Assembly (NCBI GenBank): GCA_905193225.1
Contig: CAJJNV010000004.1
Span: forward strand, 31,403 to 95,402
Length of the DNA stretch: 64,000 bases
Source of the DNA: an uncultured Oscillospiraceae bacterium
Lineage (GTDB): Bacteria > Bacillota > Clostridia > Oscillospirales > Acutalibacteraceae
Reading direction: 5' to 3'
Translations under genes and position numbers: made by a program
Notes under the pieces: model-generated
What the model saw: only the letters and a program-made list of their open reading frames with translations
What the model was told of the DNA's origin: nothing
Database searches by the model: none
Shown: positions 16,707 to 25,870 of the stretch, piece after piece
Position numbering within the stretch: position 1 is the stretch's first letter
How the letters are laid out: each line of letters starts with the position of its first letter

Positions 16707-17462
16707 ATGAAAACCGCAATTGTAACGGGATGCGCCGGAGGAATAGGCTTTGCCACGGTCAAAAAGCTGACGGCGGCAGGGATGAAGGTTCTCGGAATGG
16801 ACATATGCCCAAGTGCCGATGTGACCGAAAAGTTTATGGATTTCGGCGGATGCTTTAAATATTTTTCGGGAAATCTTGCCGACAGCGCCGACCGCAAGGC
16901 TCTTTTGAACGAGGCAAGAGCCTTTCTCGGGAAAACAGACATTCTCGTTAATGTGGCGGGAGTTGCGCCAAAGGTCAGAAACGACATTCTCGAAATGACC
17001 GAGGAAAGCTACGACCGCGTTATGAACATAAATGCCAAGGGTACAATGTTTTTAAGCCAGATAATTGCCAAGGATATGCTTTCAAATGAGCTTTGCGACG
17101 GAATAAGGGGGTATATCGTCAACATTTCCTCTATGTCGGCTTATACCTCCTCAACCAGCCGCGGTGAATACTGCATTTCAAAGGCCGGCGTTTCTATGGT
17201 AACAAAGCTTTTTGCCGATCGTTTGGCGGCGGAAGGAATACTCGTTAACGAGATCCGCCCGGGCATCATTATGACCGGAATGACATCCACCGTTAAGGAA
17301 AAATACGACAACCTTATCGAAGGCGGGCTTCTCCCCATAAAGAGATGGGGAATGCCTGAGGACATTGCCGACGCTGTTTATGTGCTTTGCTCGGGACAGC
17401 TTAAATACGTGACCGGCCAGTCCATCGACGTGGACGGGGGATTCCACATTCAGAGACTTTAA
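16707..17462 (+). CDS. Short-chain dehydrogenase/reductase (FabG-like)
   Basis: A 251-residue Rossmann-fold oxidoreductase. It has the cofactor motif TGCAGGIG near the N-terminus, NVAG, the catalytic Ser region NISSMSAY and the YCISKAG (YxxxK) pair, then PGIIMTGMT and the C-terminal GQSIDVDGGF. The N-terminal part (MDICPSAD after the second strand) carries an acidic residue that favours NAD(H) over NADP(H), although this is only a hint. It probably interconverts a hydroxyl and a keto group on the same compound that the neighbouring OYE protein reduces. The ATG at 16707 follows AAGGTGA; the GTG at 16698 overlaps that site and is less likely. The next gene starts 14 nt later. Confidence 0.88.
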   Translation: MKTAIVTGCAGGIGFATVKKLTAAGMKVLGMDICPSADVTEKFMDFGGCFKYFSGNLADSADRKALLNEARAFLGKTDILVNVAGVAPKVRNDILEMTEESYDRVMNINAKGTMFLSQIIAKDMLSNELCDGIRGYIVNISSMSAYTSSTSRGEYCISKAGVSMVTKLFADRLAAEGILVNEIRPGIIMTGMTSTVKEKYDNLIEGGLLPIKRWGMPEDIADAVYVLCSGQLKYVTGQSIDVDGGFHIQRL

Positions 17463-17476
17463 AAAGGAGCATAACC

Positions 17477-19420
17477 TTGAATATTAACGGTAAAGACGTT
17501 GAAGTAATAAATCTTAACACGGCGGTGGTTGGAAGCGGTGCGGCAGGATTTAACGCTGCAGTGCGGCTCAAAGAGTTTGGAATAGACGATGTGGCCATCA
17601 TAACCGAAGGGGTAAACTGCGGAACCTCCCGCAACACCGGTTCAGACAAGCAAACCTACTATAAAATGAGCCTTTCGGGAAATGATGCCGACTGCCCTGC
17701 CGCAATGGCAAGAGACCTTTTTGCGGGGATGCTCACCGACGGAGACAACGCCCTTTGCGAGGCGGCTCTTTCGGTGCGGTGCTTTATGAATCTTTGCGAG
17801 CTTGGAGTGGAGTTCCCCACCAATCGTTTTGACGAATATGTGGGCTATAAGACCGATCACGACCCTTATGCCAGAGCGACGTCGGTAGGCCCCCTTACCT
17901 CCAAACGAATGACCGAGGCTCTTGAGAAAAAGGCGAAAGAGCTTAATATAAAAATATACGACGGCACACTTGTTACATCCCTTATAACCGACAGACAGGA
18001 AAACGAGATAAGGGGCGTTTGCGCTCTCGATTTTTCAAAAGAGCAGTGCCGCTTTGTGCTTTTCAACTGCAAAAATGTTGTGTATGCCACCGGAGGGCCT
18101 GCGGGAATGTATGCCGACAGCGTTTATCCCGAGTGTCATAACGGTGCAAGCGGCGCTGCCTTCAGAGCGGGGGCAAAGGGCAAAAATCTTACCGAATGGC
18201 AATACGGTCTTGCATCAATTGCTCCGAGATGGAATGTATCGGGAACATATATGCAGGTGCTTCCTAAATTCGTTTCGGTGGACAGTGACGGGAACCGATA
18301 TGAATTTTTAGAGGATTTTTTTAAGGATAAATACAAGGCTCTTTCGATGGTCTTTTTAAAGGGATATCAGTGGCCCTTTGACTGCCGAAAGGTGGAAAAC
18401 GGCTCGTCCATAATTGATTTGCTGGTTTATCGCGAGCGTGTACTTAAGGGCAGAAGGGTGTTTCTTGATTTTCGCGAAAATCCTTTCGGCTTAAAGGAAA
18501 TAGATTTTGAAAGCTTAGACGGTGCGGCGGCCGACTACCTTAAAAAGGCAAAGGCCGATTTCGGAACGCCCATTGAACGGCTTGAACTTATGAATTCTCC
18601 GGCAATTGATCTGTATTTGAACAAGGGCGTGGATATCAGAAAAGAAATGCTTGAGATAGCCCTTTGTGCCCAGCACAACAACGGCGGTATTGCGGTTGAT
18701 CTGTGGTGGCAGACCGATGTTAAAGGCCTTTTTGCGGCGGGAGAGGTTGCCGGAACCCACGGTGTATACCGCCCCGGCGGAAGCGCTCTTAACGCAGGAC
18801 AGGTGGGCTCCTTAAGAGCGGCAAGATTCATCGCAAAGAACCGCAGCGGATCGCCTGAAAAGAGCGGCTTTGAAGCTACGGCAAAGAATATTTTAGCGGC
18901 CGATCAAAGGCTTTTTAATAGCCTTCTTTCAAACGATAATAATGTGGAAGAGCAAACCGCCCGCGCGAGAAGAAGAATGTCCGAAAAGGGCGGCGCCATC
19001 AGAAACGAGCAAAAAATCGCCGAGGCTTTAAAAGAAACCAAGCAGCAGCTTGAAAGCTTTGAAAATTTTGTCGGCGCAAGGGGGTGCGAGGGGCTTGCAA
19101 AGGCCTTCCGTCTGCGGGATACCCTTGTTTCTCAGCTTGTTTACCTTTCGGCGATGGAGCATTATGCAAAGCTCGGCGGAGTGTCGCGAGGCTCTTACAT
19201 CTGTTGCGATAAGGATGGCTTACTGCCTGAAGGACTTGAAGAACAATTCCGTTTTTCCACACCTTCTGCCGAGACTCAGCCTAAAATTACCGAGGTGCTT
19301 TTTAACGAGCAAAGGGTGCAGTGCGAATTTTCCGAGCGCCTGCCAAGACCCCTTCCGCAGGGCGGCGGATTTTTTGAAAATGTCTGGCGCGACTATCGCA
19401 AAAACGGGAATGTATATTGA
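17477..19420 (+). CDS. FAD-dependent oxidoreductase, fumarate reductase/succinate dehydrogenase flavoprotein type
   Basis: A 647-residue flavoprotein. The N-terminal dinucleotide fold reads TAVVGSGAAGFNAAVRL, the substrate-domain region includes the RATSVGPLTSKRM and GGPAGMYADSVYPECHNGASG stretches, and the C-terminal FAD motif is GVYRPGGSALNAGQVGSLRAA. These place it in the FAD_binding_2 family with fumarate reductase, aspartate oxidase and 3-ketosteroid dehydrogenase relatives. The start is TTG (17477) with AAGGAG 8 nt upstream. No signal peptide and no membrane anchor are seen, so it is cytoplasmic. It closes the OYE-SDR operon and may oxidise or reduce the same substrate or feed electrons to it; this is inference. 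Confidence 0.85.
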   Translation: MNINGKDVEVINLNTAVVGSGAAGFNAAVRLKEFGIDDVAIITEGVNCGTSRNTGSDKQTYYKMSLSGNDADCPAAMARDLFAGMLTDGDNALCEAALSVRCFMNLCELGVEFPTNRFDEYVGYKTDHDPYARATSVGPLTSKRMTEALEKKAKELNIKIYDGTLVTSLITDRQENEIRGVCALDFSKEQCRFVLFNCKNVVYATGGPAGMYADSVYPECHNGASGAAFRAGAKGKNLTEWQYGLASIAPRWNVSGTYMQVLPKFVSVDSDGNRYEFLEDFFKDKYKALSMVFLKGYQWPFDCRKVENGSSIIDLLVYRERVLKGRRVFLDFRENPFGLKEIDFESLDGAAADYLKKAKADFGTPIERLELMNSPAIDLYLNKGVDIRKEMLEIALCAQHNNGGIAVDLWWQTDVKGLFAAGEVAGTHGVYRPGGSALNAGQVGSLRAARFIAKNRSGSPEKSGFEATAKNILAADQRLFNSLLSNDNNVEEQTARARRRMSEKGGAIRNEQKIAEALKETKQQLESFENFVGARGCEGLAKAFRLRDTLVSQLVYLSAMEHYAKLGGVSRGSYICCDKDGLLPEGLEEQFRFSTPSAETQPKITEVLFNEQRVQCEFSERLPRPLPQGGGFFENVWRDYRKNGNVY

Positions 19421-19495
19421 TTTGCTTTTTGCTGTTTGTGCGGAAAAAAGCAAAACCGAACTTTAAAACTGTTTTGAATTTACGGAATGAAGCAT

Positions 19496-20095
19496 ATGAA
19501 AGATACCACATCACAAAAGAATATGGACGCTTTGATACAAAGCCTCGGGGAAAGGCGGCCGAGACTGCTTCTTCACAGCTGTTGCGGCCCCTGCTCCTCC
19601 TATGTGCTTGAATATCTTTCGGATTATTTTGATATAACCCTTTTTTTCTATAATCCGAATATTCAACCGGCCGAGGAATATGAAAAGCGTCTTTCTGCCC
19701 AAAAGCAGCTTCTCGAAAGGGCAAAGTATAAAAATCCTGTTGCCTTCCTTGCGGGAGAATATGAGCCGCAGCGCTTTTTTGAGGCGGTTAAGGGGCTTGA
19801 AAACTGCAGAGAAGGGGGCGCGCGGTGCGAAAAGTGCTTTGAACTGAGACTTTCAAAAGCTGCCGAGATTGCAAAAAAAGGCGGATTTGATTATTTTGCC
19901 ACAACCTTAACTGTCAGCCCCCATAAAAATGCCGTTCTGATAAATGAGATCGGCGGAAGATATCAAAACTATCTTCCCTCCGATTTTAAAAAGCGGGAAG
20001 GGTATAAGCGGTCGATAATTCTGTCGAAGGAATATGAGCTTTACCGTCAGGGCTATTGCGGATGTATCTTTTCGAAAGGTGAGAAAGACATATGA
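19496..20095 (+). CDS. queH: Epoxyqueuosine reductase QueH
   Basis: A 199-residue DUF208-family protein. The paired cysteines LLHSCCGPCS, the central CREGGARCEKCFELRL and the C-terminal YCGCIFS supply the metal-binding set known for QueH, which reduces epoxyqueuosine to queuosine in tRNA anticodons and replaces QueG in many anaerobes. The two ATGs at 19487 and 19496 are both possible; the second has GGAATGA upstream and is used here. It overlaps the next gene by 4 nt. Confidence 0.93.
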   Translation: MKDTTSQKNMDALIQSLGERRPRLLLHSCCGPCSSYVLEYLSDYFDITLFFYNPNIQPAEEYEKRLSAQKQLLERAKYKNPVAFLAGEYEPQRFFEAVKGLENCREGGARCEKCFELRLSKAAEIAKKGGFDYFATTLTVSPHKNAVLINEIGGRYQNYLPSDFKKREGYKRSIILSKEYELYRQGYCGCIFSKGEKDI

Positions 20096-20976
20096 AGAAG
20101 GCTCTGTTTGTTGTCAATCCCGCCGCAGGGCAGAAAAAAATAAAGGCCTCACTTGCCGATATTCTCTCACTTTTTAACGGCGAACAATATGAAACCGCCG
20201 TTTATATGACGAGAAAGGAAACCTCGGTGGAGGATTATGTGGCCGAAAGATGCAAGAATTTTGATCTGCTTGTTTGCTGCGGAGGGGATGGAACCTTAAA
20301 CCGCACGGTAAACGGCCTGCTTAAGAGCGACCTTTCCGTTCCCATAGGCTACATTCCCGCCGGAAGCACCAACGATTTTGCCGCGGGGCTTAAGCTGCCG
20401 TCGAATCCTTTGGAAGCCGCAAAAAGAATAATAAGCGGCAAGCAGCATTTGCACGACGCAGGATTTATGGACGGCCGTCGGAATTTTGTTTATGTGGCTT
20501 CCTTCGGGGCTTTTTCCGAAACGTCTTATATGACCTCCCAGTCGTTTAAAAACGCCCTCGGGCATCTTGCTTATATTCTCGACGGACCCAAGGCGCTTAT
20601 GAAAATAAAACCCATAGCCCTTACCTGCACTTATGACGGCGGAAATGTATCTGGAGATTATATTTTCGGTGCCGTCGCAAATTCCACATCTATGGGCGGA
20701 GTGATAAAGCTGAGGCATCCTGATATAAGCTTCAGTGACGGCCTTTTTGAAATGCTGCTCATAAAGGCTCCGAAAAATATTTTTGAGCTTCAGGGTATAA
20801 TAAACAGCCTGCTCACATACAAATATGACACGGCAAATGTGTCGCTCATACACACATCCCGTGCCGAGTTTAGCTTTGAAAAGCCCACCGAATGGTCCCT
20901 TGACGGGGAAAGATATGTGGGGAACAAAAGAGCAAAAATCGAAATTCTTGGGCAAAAAATTCCATTTGTCTATTGA
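20092..20976 (+). CDS. Diacylglycerol/lipid kinase family protein (YegS/DgkB-like)
   Basis: A 294-residue DAGK_cat protein. The opening ALFVVNPAAGQ, the nucleotide loop CCGGDGTLNRTVNGL (GGDGT at 64-68) and GYIPAGSTNDFAAGL are the conserved elements; the C-terminal half is the beta-sandwich lipid-binding domain ending SLDGERY. Relatives phosphorylate diacylglycerol or other membrane lipids for recycling. It follows queH with an ATGA overlap, so it is co-translated, although the functions appear unrelated. Confidence 0.92.
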   Translation: MKKALFVVNPAAGQKKIKASLADILSLFNGEQYETAVYMTRKETSVEDYVAERCKNFDLLVCCGGDGTLNRTVNGLLKSDLSVPIGYIPAGSTNDFAAGLKLPSNPLEAAKRIISGKQHLHDAGFMDGRRNFVYVASFGAFSETSYMTSQSFKNALGHLAYILDGPKALMKIKPIALTCTYDGGNVSGDYIFGAVANSTSMGGVIKLRHPDISFSDGLFEMLLIKAPKNIFELQGIINSLLTYKYDTANVSLIHTSRAEFSFEKPTEWSLDGERYVGNKRAKIEILGQKIPFVY

Positions 20977-21001
20977 CAAAGACCTAAGGGTATGATAAAA
21001 T
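20973..21001 (+). promoter_or_regulatory. Sigma-A promoter of the mntP riboswitch leader
   Basis: A perfect TTGACA (20973-20978) and TAAAAT (20996-21001) are 17 nt apart. The -35 box overlaps the end of the lipid kinase gene. Transcription would start near 21008, right at the riboswitch. Confidence 0.8.
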
Positions 21002-21007
21002 TTCAAC

Positions 21008-21118
21008 ATTCCTTGAGGGAGTAGCAAGCGGTTTGTCCGTAGCAAGTCAACATTCTCGACCGATATCGGCAGCGCCGAAAGGAGGTCTGGCTTGCTTTAA
21101 TTTGCGAGACTCATGTGT
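21008..21118 (+). ncRNA. yybP-ykoY manganese riboswitch aptamer
   Basis: The leader carries the family core GGGAGTAG (21018-21025) near its 5' end and GCGAGAC (21104-21110) near its 3' end, with the closing stem TGAG/CTCA around them and two internal arms including a GCGCCGAAAGGAGG segment. This class binds Mn2+ and raises expression of manganese exporters. Here it sits 260 nt before mntP and 40 nt before an intrinsic terminator, the usual arrangement. Recognition is by eye; a covariance-model search would settle the boundaries. Confidence 0.87.
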
Positions 21119-21157
21119 AACCTTGCGCTATACATGGGTGAATAATCTTGTTTTTAT

Positions 21158-21192
21158 CCGGGTATGGCTTTTCATACCCGGTTTTCTTTTTT
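21158..21192 (+). terminator. Riboswitch-controlled terminator upstream of mntP
   Basis: CCGGGTATG (21158-21166) pairs with CATACCCGG (21173-21181), followed by TTTTCTTTTTT. It lies between the aptamer and mntP, so it is the probable expression platform. From 21193 to 21381 I see only leader sequence and the mntP ribosome binding site. Confidence 0.9.
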
Positions 21193-21381
21193 AAAAGCAT
21201 AAAGCCTGTTTCTAAAAGAATTAAAAACTATATGCGATGTTTAATAACGCGGAACAGATGTGCATTACAAAAGGCACGGTACAAAGGGAATATTGATATT
21301 GTCGGACGCACAGCTTGACAAATGAACAATTCGGCGAACGCCTAATCCGATAATGGCAAACAAAATAAGGTGAAAAAATAT

Positions 21382-21960
21382 ATGGACGGACTATTCTTTT
21401 TAAACAGCCTGCTTCTCGGAGTGGGTCTTTCGATGGACGCTTTCTCGGTGTCTATTGCAAACGGCCTTAACGAGCCTAAAATGCCCAAGGCAAAGACCTT
21501 TGCTGTTTCCGGAACTTATGCTTTTTTTCAGGCACTTATGCCTCTTGCCGGATGGTTTTGCATTCATACTTTCGTGGAAAAATTCAAGAGTTTTGAAAAG
21601 TTTGTGCCTTTTATCGCTTTGTTTTTGCTTGCTTTTATCGGCGGAAAAATGCTTCTCGAAGGCATAAAAAAAGAGCCCGAAAAGGAAAAAGTCAGGAAGC
21701 TTACCCCTGCCGTTTTGCTTGTGCAGGGCATTGCTACCTCAATCGACGCTTTATCGGTGGGCTTTGCCTTTGCCGAGTATAATTTCACAATGGCGCTTGC
21801 GGCCTCTCTTTTAATTGCCGCCGTCACCTTTATACTATGTACCGGAGGCCTTGTTCTCGGCAAAAAGGCGGGTATGAAACTGGCCGACAAAGCAACAATA
21901 ATCGGTGGAATAATACTCATAGCAATCGGAATAGAAATATTTTTGAGCAATATTTTGTAA
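21382..21960 (+). CDS. mntP: Manganese efflux pump MntP
   Basis: A 192-residue membrane protein with six predicted helices and the two related Asp-containing repeats GLSMDAFSVSIANGL and GIATSIDALSVGFAFA that mark MntP (formerly YebN/DUF204). It exports Mn2+ and guards against manganese toxicity. The upstream yybP-ykoY riboswitch strongly supports the assignment. The ATG at 21382 has AAGGTGA 8 nt upstream; the in-frame GTG at 21370 overlaps that site. Confidence 0.95.
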   Translation: MDGLFFLNSLLLGVGLSMDAFSVSIANGLNEPKMPKAKTFAVSGTYAFFQALMPLAGWFCIHTFVEKFKSFEKFVPFIALFLLAFIGGKMLLEGIKKEPEKEKVRKLTPAVLLVQGIATSIDALSVGFAFAEYNFTMALAASLLIAAVTFILCTGGLVLGKKAGMKLADKATIIGGIILIAIGIEIFLSNIL

Positions 21961-22117
21961 CTGTATTTTTTTTAAAAAGAAAAAACGTTTCTGCACCGGC
22001 ATCGCTGTATAACGGTGCATTGCATTGCATCGCGTCGTGCCGATTTGCGCAGAATATGCAGCGCTGTGCGGCTGATATTTAAAATCGTTATTTAACTATA
22101 TTTTTAAGGAGAAAAAT

Positions 22118-23194
22118 ATGTGGATTAACTATCTTTTGTTTGCCGTGGGCCTTGTCCTTCTTGTCAAGGGCGGAGACTGGTTTGTGGACGGTGCTACCGG
22201 TATCGCCAAACGGTTTCATCTGCCCGAGCTTTTGATCGGAGCAACGGTTGTATCCATTGGAACGACCCTCCCCGAGGTTATGGTGTCGGCAACATCGGCC
22301 GTATCGGGGCATAGCGAGATCGCCTACGGCAACGCCATCGGCTCAATAATATGCAACACCGCTCTCATTGCGGCGCTGTCTATTGCCATAAAGCCTGCTA
22401 AAGTGGACAGGGAAACCCTTAAGCTTCCTGTACTGTTTTTCTTTATCGCGGCCGCTTTTTATCTTGCCATTGCATATACCGGCGGGTATTACAGCCGTCT
22501 TTCAGGCGCAGTGCTGCTGCTCATATTTGTTATTTATATGACTGTTACCGTAAGGCAGGCGCTTAAACAGTCGAAGCTTTCGCTTGCTGCCGAAACCGCA
22601 GCATCAACAGCAGCGGATGAACAGGGAACTGCATCCTCCGGAAAAAGCCATTCAAGCGGCACTAAAGCAAATACTCAAACGGCGGATGCGACAGATACAT
22701 CGGCGGATAAATCTGCTGAGCCCTCTGTTTTGAAAAATATAATACTGCTTTTGATCGGTGCCGCATTTATTGCCGTGGGTGCAAACCTCCTTGTAAACAA
22801 GGGAACGGTTATAGCTCAGCATTTTGGCGTGCCTGAATCGGTTATTGCACTTACCTTTGTGGCACTTGGAACATCCCTGCCCGAGCTTGTGACCGCCATC
22901 ACATCCCTTGCAAAGGGGCATGGCGCGCTGTCGATCGGTAATATAATCGGAGCGAACCTCTTTAATCTTGTGCTTGTAAGCGGCCTTTCAATAACCCTTT
23001 CGCCCTTTGCACTGCCCGCCGAAAAGACCATTTCCGGTATAAATGCCTCCCTTGTGGTGGACAGCCCGCTTATGCTTGCCGTAATGCTCATAATGACAGT
23101 GCCCGCCCTTATCAGGGGAAAGCTTTCGCGGGTGCAGGGAATAGTGCTTCTTGCGCTTTACGCTGCTTTTTGCGTTTTCCAGTTTGCAATGTAA
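22118..23194 (+). CDS. Calcium/sodium antiporter (CaCA family, YrbG-like)
   Basis: A 358-residue membrane protein with ten or so helices in two inverted halves. Each half carries an alpha repeat: GATVVSIGTTLPEVMVS with GNAIGSIICN, and LTFVALGTSLPELVTA with GNIIGANLFN. The acidic residues in these repeats bind the cation. The central cytoplasmic loop (about residues 155-205) is low-complexity, Ala/Ser/Thr/Asp-rich and longer than usual. The position just after riboswitch-controlled mntP suggests a role in divalent cation export, possibly under read-through control, but the ion is not certain. Confidence 0.92.
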   Translation: MWINYLLFAVGLVLLVKGGDWFVDGATGIAKRFHLPELLIGATVVSIGTTLPEVMVSATSAVSGHSEIAYGNAIGSIICNTALIAALSIAIKPAKVDRETLKLPVLFFFIAAAFYLAIAYTGGYYSRLSGAVLLLIFVIYMTVTVRQALKQSKLSLAAETAASTAADEQGTASSGKSHSSGTKANTQTADATDTSADKSAEPSVLKNIILLLIGAAFIAVGANLLVNKGTVIAQHFGVPESVIALTFVALGTSLPELVTAITSLAKGHGALSIGNIIGANLFNLVLVSGLSITLSPFALPAEKTISGINASLVVDSPLMLAVMLIMTVPALIRGKLSRVQGIVLLALYAAFCVFQFAM

Positions 23195-23198
23195 CGAT

Positions 23199-23230
23199 AA
23201 TCTGTCGGTGCAGCAATCTGTTAATGCAGC
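23199..23230. repeat. 16-nt tandem duplication after the antiporter gene
   Basis: Two adjacent 16-nt units begin AATCTGT and end TGCAGC, differing only at three central bases (CGG and TAA). No other feature is visible between 23195 and 23400 apart from this repeat. Confidence 0.75.
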
Positions 23231-23406
23231 GACAACCTTTCAAAACAGTGATAATCCTAAAACACAGGGCTTATGCTTTAAAAATCAGCAGTAATTAAGC
23301 CCCATTTTAAAACGAAAAACCGTAAATGCGCCGTATGTACTGTTTGTATGTGCGGTGCTTTTGCTTTTAGTGGGATAAAACTGCAATAAATTGTGCAAAA
23401 AAAGGC

Positions 23407-23435
23407 TTTAAACTTTCAAAATTATGTGATACAAT
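23407..23435 (+). promoter_or_regulatory. Probable sigma-A promoter of the GH93-like gene
   Basis: TTTAAA (23407-23412) and TACAAT (23430-23435) are 17 nt apart, about 50 nt before the start codon. The -35 match is 4/6, the -10 match is 5/6. Confidence 0.55.
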
Positions 23436-23485
23436 AGCCTAAAAAGATGTACCCTTTTGCTGCAATATTTAAAGGAGTGTGTGAT

Positions 23486-25870
23486 ATGAAAATCAGTCGC
23501 GGCATTAAAAAAGTTTTGTTGCTTGTTCTGGCCCTTTCACTTTCCATCGGGATGTTTTCTCTTCCCGCCACCGTAACGGCTGATTCCTCGGACGACAGCG
23601 GTGTTTTTGATGTTTATCATCCGTCATACGGGGTTGCCTGTTATCCCAGAATGTTCACAACAAGCAAGGGAAGCGTCCTTTGCGCATTTGATACCAACGA
23701 CGAGGGCGGCAGAGGAAAGATTAAGCTGACAAGAAGCTCGGACAACGGCAAAACCTGGACAAAAACTCCCATAACAGTCGGTGCCGTCGACAACCTTGAT
23801 TGTGCCAACGCCGCCTTTATTGAATTTGGAGGACAGCTTCTTTGCGCCTATCGTGCCAACGCTTTGAACAACGGCTATTACACTTCCGAAATACGCGTTT
23901 CCAAATCCACCGACGACGGATATACCTGGAGCGAGCATTCCATAGTCGATTCGGCCACCACGGCGGTCAGCGATGCTTCCGAGTGCGGTGGAATTTACGA
24001 GCCGTATTTTATGGTACTTGACGGAAAGCTCAGAATATATTTTGCATCCGACCGTATAGGTAAGAGTGTCAGCAGTATGGCTGCTCAGAACATCGAAATG
24101 ATGACCTATGACCCCGAGACAAATTCTTGGGGAGACCTCTATGTCTGCCTGAACGGAACCACACACCGCTCTCGCGACGGAATGGCCGTTATCGATAAAT
24201 TTGCCGACGGATCGGGCTATGCAATGGTTATCGAAGCCACAAACTTTTCCGGACACCCCTTTGTTATTCAGCTTTATACTTCTCCCGACGGATTCAAATG
24301 GACCTTCAGACAAAACGTATATGTCCCCGATAAAAAGGGAAAAAAGGCCGGCGCGCCCTATATAAAAACCCTGCCCGACGGAAGAATGGCAATTTCCTTC
24401 CAGACCGATCAGGATGCCACAGGTAACGGAGACGGCGTTTCCTATATGGCCACGGTATTTTCCAAAACAGCACTTTCGATAAATTCCGAATTTGACGAGG
24501 ACACGTTTACCCGTCCCGCTCTTCCTTTCTACACCCCCGACGGCTGCTACTCGGTGTGGAACAGCGTTGAGGTATCGGGAGATTATTTCCTCGAGTTCTC
24601 AAGCGTTAACTATCCCTATAATTCCGCCCGGGTCAGAAGGACGAAAATTTCGGAAATAGGAAAGGGGAAGAAATTTGACCGCTCCTTTACACTTTCCGAT
24701 TGCACCGATTTGTCTTCCTGGGGCGTTGGATATTCCGGCGCAACCATGTTCCAAAATCAGAATTACAGCTCCACCACCCAGCCCAGCGACTACATTGATT
24801 TTTACAGCAACGGAAACAACGGCCTTGCGATGTACCTTTCCTTCGAGAAAATCGATCCCAGGGGCATTGATTTTTCAAATGTCAAATACATCGAATTTGA
24901 TATGTGGATGACAAACGGCGATATGTTCAGCAAGTCAGACCTCCGCCGTATATCTATTTCCTCTCAGGATTTCAACCACTCTCAGCTCAAAAACGGGGGA
25001 GACGCATACGGTGATTATGCCGCCCAGCTGCCCGACTCGGTGCTCAACACACCCCTTCAGAGCCACGCCTGGAATCACATTAAAATCCCGGTTGAGGGAT
25101 ATGCCAATTCATCCGGCAATCCTATCGACATTACCTCGGTTAAAAAGCTTTGCATACAGGCATATGAGGTCTATGACGCAAGCTTTGTGGCCTGTATAAG
25201 CAATGTTACGGCCACCGTCGATGACACGAAGTACCGTATAGCATCACATGATGAACAGTCCCTTGTTATTCCTGCAAGTTTCGGTGAATACACCTATTCG
25301 GCCGATGTTACCATTAACGACAACTACGAGGGCAACAGCTTTATCGCCTTTACCATGAACGACTACTGGTCGACAAGATTCCTGCTTTGGGACAAGAGCG
25401 GAAACGATTTCTGGTATACCGGTCAGTTTGGTCTTACGAGTGAAACTCAAGGCAGAGAGCCGGCAAGCGTCACCGAGGCGCTTGCCTGGTCGCCTCAAAA
25501 CAACAAAGTACACGTCGATATCAAGGTCAACGGCGATTATTATGAAATGTATATCAACGGCAGAAAAAAACACAGCTTTAAGGGAAACTATGTTCAGACC
25601 CTTTCTGTCACGGTTGCAAACTGCGATGTGACCTTCACGGATTGCCGCCTTGATAAGGGACACTTTAAGCCGGGAGATGCTAACCGCAACGGTGTTGTCG
25701 ATATCGGAGATGCCCTGCTTACCCTCCAGCACACGGTAAAGGCACTGAAGCTTTCTCCTGCACTGCAGCTTTCCTGCGACGTCAACAACTCAGGTGATGT
25801 ATCGGCTCTCGACGCATTGATTATTCTCAGAAGATCGGTTGGATTGCTTGATAAATTCGATAACGAATAA
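23486..25870 (+). CDS. Secreted GH93-like beta-propeller glycosidase with C-terminal dockerin
   Basis: A 794-residue exported, multidomain enzyme. Residues 1-32 are a signal peptide. Residues 45-390 look like a six-bladed sialidase-type propeller with Asp-box-like SSDNGKTW (84-91), STDDGYTW (141-148) and SPDGFKW, and with the GGIYEPYF, THRSRDGM and KAGAPYIKTLPDGR stretches that recall GH93 exo-alpha-1,5-arabinanases. Two beta-sandwich-like modules follow (about 400-590 and 595-725), the first opening FTLSDCTDLSSW. Residues 727-794 are a type I dockerin with both calcium loops (GDANRNGVVDIGDAL and CDVNNSGDVSALDAL). It is thus probably carried on a scaffoldin and acts on arabinan or a related plant glycan. 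The ATG at 23486 follows AAAGGAG. Confidence 0.85.
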   Translation: MKISRGIKKVLLLVLALSLSIGMFSLPATVTADSSDDSGVFDVYHPSYGVACYPRMFTTSKGSVLCAFDTNDEGGRGKIKLTRSSDNGKTWTKTPITVGAVDNLDCANAAFIEFGGQLLCAYRANALNNGYYTSEIRVSKSTDDGYTWSEHSIVDSATTAVSDASECGGIYEPYFMVLDGKLRIYFASDRIGKSVSSMAAQNIEMMTYDPETNSWGDLYVCLNGTTHRSRDGMAVIDKFADGSGYAMVIEATNFSGHPFVIQLYTSPDGFKWTFRQNVYVPDKKGKKAGAPYIKTLPDGRMAISFQTDQDATGNGDGVSYMATVFSKTALSINSEFDEDTFTRPALPFYTPDGCYSVWNSVEVSGDYFLEFSSVNYPYNSARVRRTKISEIGKGKKFDRSFTLSDCTDLSSWGVGYSGATMFQNQNYSSTTQPSDYIDFYSNGNNGLAMYLSFEKIDPRGIDFSNVKYIEFDMWMTNGDMFSKSDLRRISISSQDFNHSQLKNGGDAYGDYAAQLPDSVLNTPLQSHAWNHIKIPVEGYANSSGNPIDITSVKKLCIQAYEVYDASFVACISNVTATVDDTKYRIASHDEQSLVIPASFGEYTYSADVTINDNYEGNSFIAFTMNDYWSTRFLLWDKSGNDFWYTGQFGLTSETQGREPASVTEALAWSPQNNKVHVDIKVNGDYYEMYINGRKKHSFKGNYVQTLSVTVANCDVTFTDCRLDKGHFKPGDANRNGVVDIGDALLTLQHTVKALKLSPALQLSCDVNNSGDVSALDALIILRRSVGLLDKFDNE

